A stretch of 64,000 bases of DNA from contig CP099652.1 in assembly GCA_024123955.1 (NCBI GenBank), positions 3,720,001 to 3,784,000 on the forward strand. Reading direction: 5' to 3'. Origin of the DNA: Oxalobacteraceae bacterium OTU3CINTB1 (lineage in GTDB: Bacteria; Pseudomonadota; Gammaproteobacteria; Burkholderiales; Burkholderiaceae_D). Shown piece by piece: positions 21,616 through 31,600 of this stretch (position 1 is the stretch's first letter; every line of letters starts with the position of its first letter). Made by a program: the position numbers and the translations under genes. The notes beneath the pieces were generated by a model. That model was not told the origin of the DNA. It saw only the letters and a program-made list of their open reading frames with translations, and searched no databases.

Positions 21616-22593
21616 TTATTTACGGCCCCAGCAGGCGTCAAGGCCGGCCTGGGTGTCCTTGCTATCCACACCCGTCACCGGCTTGTCGGTGATGAGGGTG
21701 ACGCCGGTGTCGACATAGCCGCTGGCCTTCTTGCCGGTCCTGGCGTAGAGCAGGCCGGCTTCGACGCCGAGCGCCGCCATCTTCAGCGGGTATTGCTGCG
21801 CAGTCGCCGCGATCTTGCCGCTTTTGACATCGCGCACACCGGTGCAGCCGCCGTCGACCGACACCAGCAACACGCCCTTGTCCTTGCCGGCGGCCTTCAG
21901 CGCCTTGAACGCGCCGGCGGCTGCCGGTTCGTTGATGGCGTATACCAGGTTGATGCCGGGGTTCTTCTGCAGGCAGTTTTCCATCGCGGTCTGGCCCTTG
22001 GCCTGGTCACCGTAGCTGTCCTGCATACAGACGATGCTGGCGTCGCCTTTCTTGATGCCGAAGCCTTCCAGGAAGCCGGCCAGGCGCTGGATGCCGACCG
22101 GGTGGCCTGGGAACAGGTCGAGCGCGGCGATCTTGACCGGCTTGCCGGCGAACGAGGCCTTGGCGTAGCGTCCGATCAGCACGCCGGCCTTGTGGTTGTC
22201 GGTGCTGAAGAGGGCGTCGGCGGCTTCCATCGGCTCGGTCGGGCTGTCCATGGCGATAACCATCACGCCTTTGTCGCGTGCTTTTTTGATCGACGGCACG
22301 ATGGCCTTGGCGTCGCTCGGGGTGATGAGGATGGTCTTGGCGCCGGCCGCGATCATGTTCTCGATGGCGGTAACCTGGCCGGCGTTGTCGCCGTCGGATT
22401 TGCCGGCGCCGGTCAGCAGCTTGGCGCCGCCGGCTTGGGCCGCCTGCTGCGCGCCTTCCTTCATCTTGACGAAGAAGGGGTTGATCTCGGTCTTGGTGAT
22501 CAAGCCGATCACCGGCTGCTCTGCGGTTGCGGCTGCGGCCATGGCCGTGACGGTGCCGAGCGCACTCAGCGCCAGGAATGATTTCAATGTCAT
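21616..22593 (-). CDS. frcB: Sugar ABC transporter substrate-binding protein, FrcB-like
   Basis: 325 residues. The signal peptide MTLKSFLALSALGTVTAMAA with AxA-type cleavage near residue 24 is followed by the mature start QPVIGLITKTEINPFFVKM, closely matching the FrcB pattern of the Peripla_BP_4 family. Other sugar-cleft segments are TAIENMIAAGAKTILITPSD and VVSVDGG-like VLLVSVDGGCTGV. AGGAGA precedes the ATG. It is the first gene of the operon, directly downstream of the intergenic palindrome. Fructose is the best-supported ligand from family resemblance and the divergent kinase; a pentose released by the enzymes elsewhere in the window is an alternative. Confidence 0.92.
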   Translation of the reverse strand: MTLKSFLALSALGTVTAMAAAATAEQPVIGLITKTEINPFFVKMKEGAQQAAQAGGAKLLTGAGKSDGDNAGQVTAIENMIAAGAKTILITPSDAKAIVPSIKKARDKGVMVIAMDSPTEPMEAADALFSTDNHKAGVLIGRYAKASFAGKPVKIAALDLFPGHPVGIQRLAGFLEGFGIKKGDASIVCMQDSYGDQAKGQTAMENCLQKNPGINLVYAINEPAAAGAFKALKAAGKDKGVLLVSVDGGCTGVRDVKSGKIAATAQQYPLKMAALGVEAGLLYARTGKKASGYVDTGVTLITDKPVTGVDSKDTQAGLDACWGRK

Positions 22594-22700
22594 GCGATGT
22601 CTCCTCTGATTTTCTGGGTCGCCGCGCCTGTCGGCGGGGCACGGTCCGGTAGAAGTGATAACGCTTTACTACCGAACCGATTAGGAATATATTCGCAACA

Positions 22701-22729
22701 AATTAATAAATCAAGTTGTTTTATTAATT
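22701..22729. promoter_or_regulatory. 29-bp palindromic operator between frcB and the kinase gene
   Basis: Perfect 10-bp arms AATTAATAAA and TTTATTAATT flank a 9-base centre. The element is AT-rich in an otherwise GC-rich genome and sits in the middle of the divergent intergenic region (22594-22799), about 107 bases from frcB and 71 from the kinase gene. The obvious candidate regulator is the ROK protein of the operon. A divergent pair of promoters probably overlaps it. Confidence 0.6.
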
Positions 22730-22799
22730 AAACCGCCGACCCAACACACGCTTCTGGCGTGCCGGCTAGAGTAGTTTTTCTAATGCAACTTACGAGGAC

Positions 22800-23699
22800 A
22801 TGATGATCGCAACCTTAGGCGAGGCCTTGGTGGACATGATCGAACAGCCCGACGGACGCTTCCAGGCATGCCTGGGCGGTTCGGTTTTTAACTCCGCCAT
22901 TGGGCTTGCGCGGCAGGGCGTGCCCACCGCTTATCTCAACCCCCTGTCCACGGACAAATTCGGCGGCAGGTTCGCAGCGCTGCTGCGCGCCAGCGACGTG
23001 CTGCCGGCCGCGCGCGCACCCAGCCCACGGCCGACTTCGCTCGCCATTGTCAGCATCGACGCCAACGGCGCGCCGACCTACGCCTTCCACCGGGAGCGGG
23101 TGGCCGACCGCGACGTCAGCGCCGCGTCGCTGATCGCCAGCTTTCCCCCGCAACTGGCGCTGCTGCACACAGGCGGGCTGGCGCTGGTGCCGGAGGACGG
23201 CGAGACGCTGCTGCCGGCGCTGCGTGCCGCCGCCGAACGTGGCGCGCTGATCTCCATCGACGCCAACCTGCGGCCGCTGGTGGCCGACGATTTGCCGCGC
23301 TACCTGGACGCCGTCAGGCGAGCGCTGAAGCAAGCGCATATCGTCAAGGTCAGCGACGAGGACCTGGCGCATCTGGGGCTGGATGCCGCCAATGTGCAGG
23401 AAGTCGCCGACGCGCTGTTCCATGAATCGCCGGTGCAATTGATTGCCGTCACGCGCGGCGGCCTGGCGGCAGCGCTGATGTCGCGCAACCGCCGGATCGA
23501 GCTGCCGACACCGGCCAACCTGGCGCTGGTCGACACTGTCGGCGCAGGCGACTGCTTCCAGGCCGGCCTGATCGCGTATCTGTACCGTGAAAGAGCGTTG
23601 TCCAGCGCCGCCGCGCTGCAAGAGCTCAACGAGGAAATGCTGCACGGCGCACTCAAACACGCCATTTGCGCAGCCAGCATCAACGTCACGCGCGCCTGA
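22800..23699 (+). CDS. PfkB-family sugar kinase (fructokinase-like)
   Basis: 299 residues. The N-terminal IATLGEALVDMIE and LGGSVFNSAIGLARQG form the first PfkB signature region and the sugar-binding site. The C-terminal signature LVDTVGAGDCFQAGLIAYL contains the catalytic aspartate (the D of GAGD) and anion hole. SIDANLRP is the expected strand before the ATP site. Two in-frame ATGs are adjacent at 22800 and 22803; GAGG lies just upstream and fits the second slightly better. It is divergent from the frc operon across a shared operator, so it most likely phosphorylates the imported sugar. Confidence 0.9.
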   Translation: MMIATLGEALVDMIEQPDGRFQACLGGSVFNSAIGLARQGVPTAYLNPLSTDKFGGRFAALLRASDVLPAARAPSPRPTSLAIVSIDANGAPTYAFHRERVADRDVSAASLIASFPPQLALLHTGGLALVPEDGETLLPALRAAAERGALISIDANLRPLVADDLPRYLDAVRRALKQAHIVKVSDEDLAHLGLDAANVQEVADALFHESPVQLIAVTRGGLAAALMSRNRRIELPTPANLALVDTVGAGDCFQAGLIAYLYRERALSSAAALQELNEEMLHGALKHAICAASINVTRA

Positions 23700-23756
23700 T
23701 GCGATCCGGCCACGTGGGAGGAAACCGTGCAATTCGAAACCTGCTGACGGAGACAC

Positions 23757-23848
23757 GTAGGGCGGATTAGGCGGAACGCCGTAATCCGCCAATTCATGAG
23801 TCGCCGAGACGCAGGCATGGCGGATTACGCTGCGCTAATCCGCCCTAC
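23757..23848. repeat. REP/BIME-like palindromic element
   Basis: The 92-bp unit begins GTAGGGCGGATTA and ends TAATCCGCCCTAC, and contains two internal hairpins, GGCGGATTA...TAATCCGCC on each side (23761-23790 and 23819-23845). It lies in the 236-base gap between the kinase and porin genes. This GGCGGATTA-type palindrome is a familiar extragenic repeat style in betaproteobacteria. It may stabilise the kinase transcript's 3' end. Confidence 0.7.
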
Positions 23849-23935
23849 TAGCAAAGCCGTACCCGGCCTGGACGCGCCAAACACCACCAGAACAAATAAC
23901 AACAGACAAGACAACAAACACTGGAGACCAGACAA

Positions 23936-25279
23936 ATGAAAAATATCATGCAACGCTTCACACCCAAATTCCCCCTGATGCAAACGGCGCTGGCCGCCAG
24001 CGCCATGGCATGCTGCCTGCCGGCGGTCGCGCTTGACTATCAAGGCTACTTCCGCGCGTTGGCCGGTTCCAATTCATCCCACGGCGGCGCCAGCTGCTTC
24101 CAACTGGCGGGCGCGCTGGCCAAGTACCGCCTCGGCAACGAATGCGAGGTCTACGGCGAGTTCTGGCTGGGCCAGCAAGTCGGGAAGGTCGCCGACGATG
24201 GCGCCGTCTTCAACGCCAACATCATGCTGTCCTATTACAGCCCGAACGCGTCATCGAAGTCCGACGCCGACCTGCCGCAGATCTACGTGCAAGGCGATAA
24301 AATTCCCGAACTGAACGGCGGCAGCGTATGGCTGGGCCGCAAATACTACAAGCGCGAAGGCTTGGGCGCCAACGACTTTATCTACTGGAGCGGCCGCGGC
24401 TTCGGCGGCGGCGTGGAGGACGTGCCGGTGGTGGGCGACTTGAAGTTCAGCTACGCTTTGCTGCGCAAGGATAATCTGGTCACCACCACCAGCGGCCTGC
24501 TGCCGGCGACCGGCGCGCTGGCCGACAACGGCAGCAACTCGGCCACCCGTCATGACTTTCAACTGCGCGGCATTCCCGTCAACAACGGCGGCGCGCTGGA
24601 GCTGGGCATGAGCTTCATCGTCAAGGATGCCAAGGGCAACGCCGAAGAATCGGCCGATCGCCTCCACTCCGGCTATGGCGTGACGATCCAGCACCGGCAG
24701 TCCGGCATCAACGGCGATGGCGAGAACAAGTTCGCGCTTCAATACGGCAAAGGACCGGGCACCGGCGGCGCCGACCAGGCCATCGGCGCAATCGGCAACC
24801 TGCGCGACGACACGAACGTCAGCCGCCTGAGGGTGGTCGAAGGCTTGTACACTCAGTTCACCCCGCGTTGGGGCGCCGAACTGGTGGCAATCTACCAGAA
24901 GGACAAGGGCTTCACCGCCGACCGCACCGTGTTGGGCGTGGCCGAGAACAAGGTGTGGACCAGCGTGGGCGGACATCTGGTCTACGGCATCTCGCGGCGC
25001 TTCAAGATCGGCATGGATCTGGGTGTCGACACCATCCGGCCGGACGACGGCCCCACGCGCAGGATGACCAAGTTCACCATCGCCCCGACCATCTCGTCGG
25101 GTCCCGGCCTGACCGCGCGGCCCGATTTGCGCCTGTTCTACACCTACGCCAAATGGAACGACGCGGCACGGATGGCCGCCGACAGCGCCGCTCCGGGCAG
25201 CGCATTGTCCTCGACGGGCGCGTTCGGCGTGGCCAAATCCGGTTCGATGATCGGCGTGCAGGCCGACGTCTGCTTCTAA
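23936..25279 (+). CDS. LamB/ScrY-like carbohydrate porin
   Basis: 447 residues. A signal peptide (about residues 1-32, ending LPAVA) precedes a mature start LDYQGYFRALAGSNSSHGGA, followed by the small disulfide loop SCFQLAGALAKYRLGNECEV typical of maltoporin-family proteins. VWLGRKYYKREGLGANDFIY is another hallmark of this 18-strand family. The chain ends in DVCF with terminal phenylalanine, the outer-membrane assembly signal. GGAG lies 9 bases upstream of the ATG. It follows the sugar kinase on the same strand after a REP element, so it probably admits the sugar handled by the frc importer. Confidence 0.9.
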   Translation: MKNIMQRFTPKFPLMQTALAASAMACCLPAVALDYQGYFRALAGSNSSHGGASCFQLAGALAKYRLGNECEVYGEFWLGQQVGKVADDGAVFNANIMLSYYSPNASSKSDADLPQIYVQGDKIPELNGGSVWLGRKYYKREGLGANDFIYWSGRGFGGGVEDVPVVGDLKFSYALLRKDNLVTTTSGLLPATGALADNGSNSATRHDFQLRGIPVNNGGALELGMSFIVKDAKGNAEESADRLHSGYGVTIQHRQSGINGDGENKFALQYGKGPGTGGADQAIGAIGNLRDDTNVSRLRVVEGLYTQFTPRWGAELVAIYQKDKGFTADRTVLGVAENKVWTSVGGHLVYGISRRFKIGMDLGVDTIRPDDGPTRRMTKFTIAPTISSGPGLTARPDLRLFYTYAKWNDAARMAADSAAPGSALSSTGAFGVAKSGSMIGVQADVCF

Positions 25280-25308
25280 CCGGAGGGCGTCACTGGCCGT
25301 AAGTCGGG

Positions 25309-26706
25309 CTATTTCCTTCGCGGTAGCCAAACGCTGAAGAGCGCTCCGCCTTGCGGCTGGTTCGCCACCTCGATTCTTCCGCCGGTGGCGCGCAGGATGG
25401 CCTGGCACAGGGCCAGCCCCAAGCCGACACCGTCGATGCCGTCGGCGCGCGCACCATCGCCACGGAAAAACCGATCGAACAGGAACGGCAGTTCGTCATC
25501 GCCGATGCCCGGTCCCTGGTCGGCCACCGTCAGCACCGTTCCGGTCGCGCCACCGTCGATGCGCACGTCGATGCGGCCGCCCGGCGGCGAGAACTTGATG
25601 GCGTTGTCGAGGATGTTGCGCAATACCAGTCCGAGTGGCGCGCCGTCGACCTCCACGGCCTCCGGCAACTCGTCGATCAGCACGATGTCGATGCCGCGCT
25701 CGCGAGTGTGCGGCGCCAACCGCTCGATGGTGTCGCGCGCCAGCCCGGCCAGCGACACCGGCTCGGCCGATCCGCGTTCCTGGCCGGCGTCGATCCGGGC
25801 CAGCATCAGCAACTCCTCCACCAGTGTGGTCAGACGTTCGACTTCCTCCAGGCACGAACGCAGCGCGGTGACATAGTCGCCACTGTCGCGCGGACGCCGC
25901 AGCGTGATTTCGATCTCGGCGCGCAGCCGTGACAAAGGCGATCGCAATTCATGCGAGGCGTCGGCCGTGAAGCGGCGTTGGGTATCGAACGCGTGCTCGA
26001 TCCGTTCCAGCATCGCGTTCAGGGTCTGGACCAAGTGGCCGATCTCGTCGTCGTCGCCGGGATGCGGCAAGCGCCGATGCAGGTTGCCGTCCTCGATCTC
26101 GCGGGCCTGGTCGACGATGTTCTCGATGGCGACGAACAGTTTGCTGGAGAGGCGGGCGCCGGCCCAGCCCAGGGCTGCGAGCAAAGCCGCCGCCATCAAG
26201 GCGAACAGCATGGCGGCCGAGCGCAGGATCTGGTTCACGTCGTCCAGCGAGCCGGCCACCTGCACGGCGAAACGCTGGCCGCCCACCCGCGTGGGCAGCG
26301 ACACCATGCGCAGCGGTTCCTCGCTGGTGTCGGGCAGCGTTTCAAACACGGTCCTGCCGGCGGAGAGCTGTTCCAGCAGATGGGGAAGGGCGGGCAGGTT
26401 CTCCGAGCCCAGATTGGCGCTGCGGGCCACCACGCGGCCCTGGCCATCGATGATCTGGACCAGGCGGTCGAGCCGCGTCAACGAGGGCGGCGCGCTGCCG
26501 ACCGGCGCCTCATGAACGTGGATGGCCACACCGTCGCTGTCCGCCAGCATGGCCGCTTCGGCTTCGGCCAGGGCCAGCAGCGCGCCGTCCAGTTGACGGT
26601 TGACGGAACGCGACATCATCCACCAGCCCGCGCCCGCCGTGGCGCCAACGGCGACCAGGATCGCCAGCATGTGCAGCAGCACCAGCCGCCGGCGCATGCT
26701 AAGCAT
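25309..26706 (-). CDS. Membrane sensor histidine kinase, heavy-metal (CusS/CzcS) type
   Basis: About 465 residues. Two membrane helices (about 8-30 and 163-183) flank a periplasmic domain with an AIHVHEA segment whose two histidines could contact metal. HAMP follows (about 184-240), then HisKA with His252 in ADASHELRSPLSRLRAEIE. The HATPase domain has LRNILDNAIKFSPP, VADQGPGIGDDELP and DGVGLGLAL. The start at 26706 overlaps the response-regulator stop; ATG at 26697 is an alternative, and neither has a strong ribosome-binding site. It is divergent from an HME-RND operon, so sensing of periplasmic metal ions is the natural inference. Confidence 0.9.
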   Translation of the reverse strand: MLSMRRRLVLLHMLAILVAVGATAGAGWWMMSRSVNRQLDGALLALAEAEAAMLADSDGVAIHVHEAPVGSAPPSLTRLDRLVQIIDGQGRVVARSANLGSENLPALPHLLEQLSAGRTVFETLPDTSEEPLRMVSLPTRVGGQRFAVQVAGSLDDVNQILRSAAMLFALMAAALLAALGWAGARLSSKLFVAIENIVDQAREIEDGNLHRRLPHPGDDDEIGHLVQTLNAMLERIEHAFDTQRRFTADASHELRSPLSRLRAEIEITLRRPRDSGDYVTALRSCLEEVERLTTLVEELLMLARIDAGQERGSAEPVSLAGLARDTIERLAPHTRERGIDIVLIDELPEAVEVDGAPLGLVLRNILDNAIKFSPPGGRIDVRIDGGATGTVLTVADQGPGIGDDELPFLFDRFFRGDGARADGIDGVGLGLALCQAILRATGGRIEVANQPQGGALFSVWLPRRK

Positions 26707-27391
26707 CGCCGGCCTGCGGCGCGTCGGGCGCGGCGAGGCGGAAGCCACGGCCGCGCATCGTTTCGATCAGCGCCGGCAGTTCGGGCGGGTCGACCTTGCG
26801 GCGCAGGTTCTTCATATGCACGTCGATGAGATTGTCGATGGCGATCAAGTCCGCATGCCAGACATGCTCCGCCAGTTGCAGCCGGCTGACGACGGCGCCG
26901 GGACGCCGCATCAGCAGTTCGAGGATGGCATACTCCTTGGGCGTGAGGTCGAAACCGGCGGCGGCGCGGCCGGCGGCCCGCGTGCCCGGATCGAGCCACA
27001 AATCGGCCACCCGCAGCGTGGCCGGCTGCGCGCGTTCGGTGCGCCGCAGCAGCGCCCGCACGCGCGCCAGCAGCTCGTCGAAGACGAAAGGCTTGGTCAG
27101 GTAGTCGTCGGCGCCCGTATTGAGGCCGGTGATGCGGTCGGCCACGGCGTCGCGCGCGGTCAGCATCAATACCGGCAGCAGGTGTCCGGCCTGGCGCCAT
27201 TCGGCGCACAGCGCGACGCCGTCTTTACCCGGCATCATCCAGTCTAGGATGGCCATGTCGAACCGCGCCAGCGCGTGGGTGGCGGCTTCCTGCGCCGAGT
27301 GCGCGACCACGACCTGGAAACCTTCCTCCTCCAGACCGCGCGCCAGCAGCCGCGCCGCTTTGTGATCGTCTTCCACCAACAGAATATGCAT
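26699..27391 (-). CDS. OmpR-family response regulator, CusR/CzcR-like
   Basis: 230 residues. The receiver (1-115) has the acidic pair at 8-9, phospho-acceptor Asp50 in MAILDWMMPG and lysine in YLTKPF. The C-terminal winged helix (about 125-220) has LTPKEYAILELLMRRPGAVV and VDVHMKNLRRKVD-type recognition (here LIDVHMKNLRRKVD). GAGGAC precedes the ATG; upstream in-frame codons have no domain. It is cotranscribed with the kinase and divergent from the efflux operon, whose promoter region holds a 20-bp palindrome that may be its binding site. Confidence 0.93.
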   Translation of the reverse strand: MHILLVEDDHKAARLLARGLEEEGFQVVVAHSAQEAATHALARFDMAILDWMMPGKDGVALCAEWRQAGHLLPVLMLTARDAVADRITGLNTGADDYLTKPFVFDELLARVRALLRRTERAQPATLRVADLWLDPGTRAAGRAAAGFDLTPKEYAILELLMRRPGAVVSRLQLAEHVWHADLIAIDNLIDVHMKNLRRKVDPPELPALIETMRGRGFRLAAPDAPQAGDA

Positions 27392-27440
27392 AAAACGTCC
27401 TCGGCAAGAGCCGGAGTATAGCAGCGTCGGCACGGCCCTT

Positions 27441-27460
27441 TCCTGAAGAAGAATTCAGGA
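27441..27460. promoter_or_regulatory. Candidate response-regulator operator TCCTGAA-N6-TTCAGGA
   Basis: Perfect 7-bp inverted arms with a 6-base centre lie in the 116-base divergent region, 49 bases upstream of the regulator start and 47 bases upstream of the adaptor start. The geometry would allow one OmpR-type dimer to control both promoters. Inferred only. Confidence 0.5.
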
Positions 27461-27507
27461 TGCAGTGCAGCAAAATTTCGTAACATCCCGGCCCAAGGGA
27501 GAACCAC

Positions 27508-28641
27508 ATGAAAAAACCATCACTGCACAAAGCAATCTTGCCCGGCTTCTTGGGTCTGGCCGCATTCGGACTGACCGGCTGGGGGCTGCTTGGCCTGCAC
27601 GCCAAGGAGGCGCCGCCGGAAGCCGTCGCGCCGGTCCTCGTTCACGACGGGGATGCGCTGCTGATACCGGAAAAATCCCCGCTCAGAAAATCGCTGTTGG
27701 TGGCCCCGGTGTCGCAGCAAAGCGTCGCGGTGCCGTTCACCTTGCCCGCCGTGGTGGAAGCCGATCCGGCGCGCCTGGTCAAGGTGGTGCCGCCGCTGGC
27801 GGGCCGCATCGTTAAGCTCAACAAACAGCTGGGCGACCAGGTCAAGGCCGGCGACGTCTTGTTTACGATGGATTCCCCGGATTTCGCCCAGGCCACCGCC
27901 GACGCGGCCAAGGCGCGCGCCGCGTTGACCCTGGCCGCGCATGGACTGGAGCGCCAGCGAGAACTCGACAAGTCGGACCTCGCCGTCCGCCGCGATCTGG
28001 AACAGGCGCAGAGCGACTTCGCGCAAGCCACCAGCGAGGCGGCGCGGGCCGAGGCCCGGCTGCGCCAGACCGGCGCCCGCGCCGCCGCCGATGGCAAGCT
28101 GGCGGTACGCTCGCCGATCGCCGGCCGCGTGGTGGACCTGGCGGCCGCTGAAGGCGCCTACTGGAACGACGCCACAGCGCCGCTGATGATGGTGGCCGAC
28201 CTGTCCCGCGTCTTCGTCAGCGCCAACGCGCAGGAAAAGGACTTGGCGCGGCTGTTCGTTGGCCAGCAGGCCAGCGTCAAGCTGGATGCCTATGCTGCGC
28301 CACTGACCGGCCAGGTGCGCTACGTCGGCGACCTGCTGGATGCGGAGACCCGCACGGTCAAGGTCCGTCTGCCGTTCGACAACCGCGATGGCCGCCTCAA
28401 ACCAGGCATGTTCGCCGAGGCCACGTTGTCGTCGCAGCCGCACCAAGGCATCCTGGTGCCGATGGCGGCGGTGGTCGAGGGCGGATTTTCCAGCCACGCT
28501 TTCGTTGAGGTCTCGCCATGGCGCTTCGCCCCGCGCGAGGTCAAACTGGGCGCCCAGATCGGCCAGCAGGTCGAGGTGTTGGACGGGTTAAAGGCGGGCG
28601 AGCGCATCGTCGTCAAGGATGGAGTGCTGCTCAATGATTGA
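27508..28641 (+). CDS. RND efflux periplasmic adaptor (CzcB/CusB type)
   Basis: 377 residues of the membrane-fusion protein family. An N-terminal membrane anchor (about 9-30, PGFLGLAAFGLTGWGLLG) is followed by a lipoyl half-motif PPLAGRIVKLNKQLGDQVKA. A coiled-coil hairpin occupies about residues 130-195 and ends with the second lipoyl half (AVRSPIAGRVVDLAAAEGA). The beta-barrel and membrane-proximal domains end in LKAGERIVVKDGVL. AAGGGAG precedes the ATG. It links the inner-membrane pump to the outer-membrane factor. No extra metal-binding N-terminal domain is seen. Its last codons overlap the pump start by 8 bases. Confidence 0.92.
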   Translation: MKKPSLHKAILPGFLGLAAFGLTGWGLLGLHAKEAPPEAVAPVLVHDGDALLIPEKSPLRKSLLVAPVSQQSVAVPFTLPAVVEADPARLVKVVPPLAGRIVKLNKQLGDQVKAGDVLFTMDSPDFAQATADAAKARAALTLAAHGLERQRELDKSDLAVRRDLEQAQSDFAQATSEAARAEARLRQTGARAAADGKLAVRSPIAGRVVDLAAAEGAYWNDATAPLMMVADLSRVFVSANAQEKDLARLFVGQQASVKLDAYAAPLTGQVRYVGDLLDAETRTVKVRLPFDNRDGRLKPGMFAEATLSSQPHQGILVPMAAVVEGGFSSHAFVEVSPWRFAPREVKLGAQIGQQVEVLDGLKAGERIVVKDGVLLND

Positions 28642-31600
28642 TCGCATCGTCACCCTGTGTTTCAAGCGGCGCGGCATCGTCGCGCTGATCTTCCTGCTGG
28701 TAACGCTGTATGGCGGCTATTGCTGGAGCCAGTTGCCGCTGGAAGCCTACCCGGACATCGCCGACACCACCTCGCAGGTGGTCACCCAGGTCAACGGCCT
28801 GGCCGCCGAGGAAGTCGAGCAGCAGATCACCATTCCGCTCGAACGCGAGATCATGGGCACGCCCGGCATGCATGTGATGCGCTCGAAGTCCACCTTCGGC
28901 CTGTCGCTGATCACGGTGGTGTTCGAGGACGGCGCTGAAGATTATTGGTCGCGCCAGCGCCTGCAGGAGCGCATCGCCGCCGTCAGCCTGCCTTACGGCG
29001 CGCAGCCGGGGCTCGACGCCCTGACGTCGCCGATCGGCGAAATCTACCGCTACACGCTGGAATCGAAGACGCGCAGCCTGCGCGAACTGTCCGAGCTTCA
29101 GCGCTGGAAGGTGATACCGCGCCTGAAACAGGCGGCCGGCGTGGTCGATGTCACCAACTTCGGTGGCCTGAGCACGCAATTCCTGCTGGAGTTCGATCCG
29201 CTCAAGCTGTCCAAATACCACTTGTCGCTGACGCAGATCACGCAGGCCATCGCCGCCAACAACGCCAACGCCGGCGGCAGCGTGATGACGCGCGGCGAAC
29301 AAGGCCTGGTGGTGCGCGGCGTGGGCCTGATCCACAGCCTGGACGACCTGGGTAACATCGTCGTCGCGCAGAAGAACGGCGTGCCGGTGCTGGTCAAGGA
29401 CCTGGGCAACGTCAGCTTGGGTCACCAGGAGCGGCACGGAGTGCTGGGCAAGGACCATGTGTCGGATACCGTGTCCGGCATCGTGCTGCTGCTGAAGAAC
29501 GAGAATCCTTCGCGCGTGATCGCCGGCGTGCACGAAGCGGTGCGCGAGTTGAACGAGCACCTGCTGCCCAAGGACGTCAGAGTGGTGCCGTACATGGACC
29601 GCAGCACCCTGGTGCAAGCCACCGTGCACACAGTCGGCAAGACCCTGATCGAAGGCGTGGTGCTGGTGACGCTGGTGCTGGCGCTGTTCCTGGGCAGCGT
29701 GCGCGCGGCGCTGATCGCGGCGGCCGCCATCCCGGTGTCGCTGATGGTTGCTTTCGTCCTGATGCACCACTTTAAGATCCCGGCCAACCTGCTGTCGCTG
29801 GGCGCGATCGACTTCGGCATCATCGTCGACGGCGCCATCTTCGTGCTCGAAGCGGTGCTGCGCCGCCGCGAGGAACAGCCCGAGGGCATCATGAGCGCGG
29901 AGGACGCGACCGGCGCCGCCTTGCAGGTGATGAAACCGACGTGCTTCGGCATGCTGGTCATCATGGTCGCCTACCTGCCGCTGTTCGCCTTCCAGCGCAT
30001 CGAGTACAAGCTGTTTTCTCCGATGGCGTTCGCGGTGGGCTTCGCCCTGCTGGGCGCCTTGCTGATGACGATGATGCTGATACCCGGGATGGCCTACCAG
30101 GCCTTCCGCAAGCCGCGCAAGATCTTCCACAATCCGGTGCTGGCATGGCTGTTGCCGCGCTACGAAGGGCTGCTGCGCCGGCTGGTCGGCAAGACGCGGC
30201 TGGTGTTGGCCATGGCTGCGGCGACGCTGGTGGCGGTGATCGTGCTGGGTGGCGCCATCGGCCGCGACTTCCTGCCGACCCTCGACGAGGGTTCGATCTG
30301 GCTGCAGGTGACGCTGCCGCCGGGGATTTCGCTGGCTAAGGCCACGCAAATGGCGGACGCGCTGCGCGAAGCGACGCTCAAGGAGCCGCAGGTCGCGCAC
30401 GTGGTCACGCAATTGGGCCGTAACGACGAGGGCACCGATCCGTTCACGCCGTCGCACATCGAATGCGCGGTGACCCTGCATCCCTACAGCGAGTGGCCGT
30501 CCGGCATGGTCAAGCAGGACCTGGTCGACAAGCTGTCGGCGCGCTTCCGCGAGCTGCCGCGCACCGAGGTGGGATTCTCCCAGCCGATGATCGACGGTGT
30601 GCTCGATAAACTGGCCGGCGCCCACAGCGATCTGGTGGTCAAGGTCTACGGCGAGGATTTCCGCGAGACGCGCAAGCTGGCCGGCGCCGTCGAGCATCTG
30701 CTGCGCGGCGTGCCGGGCGCCCAGGACGTGATCATCGACCAGGAACCGCCGCTGCCGCAGGTGCGCATCGACGTCGACCGCGCCGCCGCCGCGCGGCTGG
30801 GCATCAACGTGGCCGACATCATGGCGCTGATCCAGACCGGCATCGGCGGCAGCCCGGTGACGCAGGTCTATGTGGACGACCGCAGCTACGACGTCGCCGC
30901 GCGCTTCAGCGGCGCCACGCGCAACGACCCGCAGGCCATCGGCGATCTGGTGCTGAGCGCCGCCAACGGCGCGCAGGTGGCGCTGTCGCAGGTGGCGCAT
31001 ATCGGCCTGGCCGAAGGCGAAACCACCATCACGCGCGAGATGAACCGCCGCCACCTGACCGTGCGCACCAACTTGCGGGGCCGCGACCTGTCCACTTTCC
31101 TGGCCGAGGCCCAGGGCCGGATCGAGCGCGAGATCCCTTACGATCACGCGCACTACCAGATCACCTGGGGCGGCCAGTTCGAAAACCAGCAGCGCGCCCA
31201 GGCCCGCCTGGCGGTGATTGTGCCGGCGGTGCTGGCGCTGATGTTCGTAATGCTGTTTTCGGCGTTCGGCAATCTGCGCCAGCCGGGGTTGATCCTTTTG
31301 GCGGTGCCGCTGTCGCTGCTGGGCGGGCTGGTGGCGCTGCAATTGCGCGGCATGACCTTGAACGTGTCGTCCGCGGTCGGGTTCATCGCGTTGTTCGGCG
31401 TCTCGGTGCTGAACGCGGTGGTGATGCTGTCGAACCTCAACCGCTGGCGCGTGCTGCTGCCGAACGATCTGCGCTCCGCCGTCATCAACGGCGCGCGCGA
31501 GCGGGTGCGCCCGGTGCTGACCACCGCCACCGTGGCGGCGCTTGGCCTGGTGCCGGCGGCGCTGGCCCATGGCCTGGGCAGCGACGTCCAGCGCCCGTTG

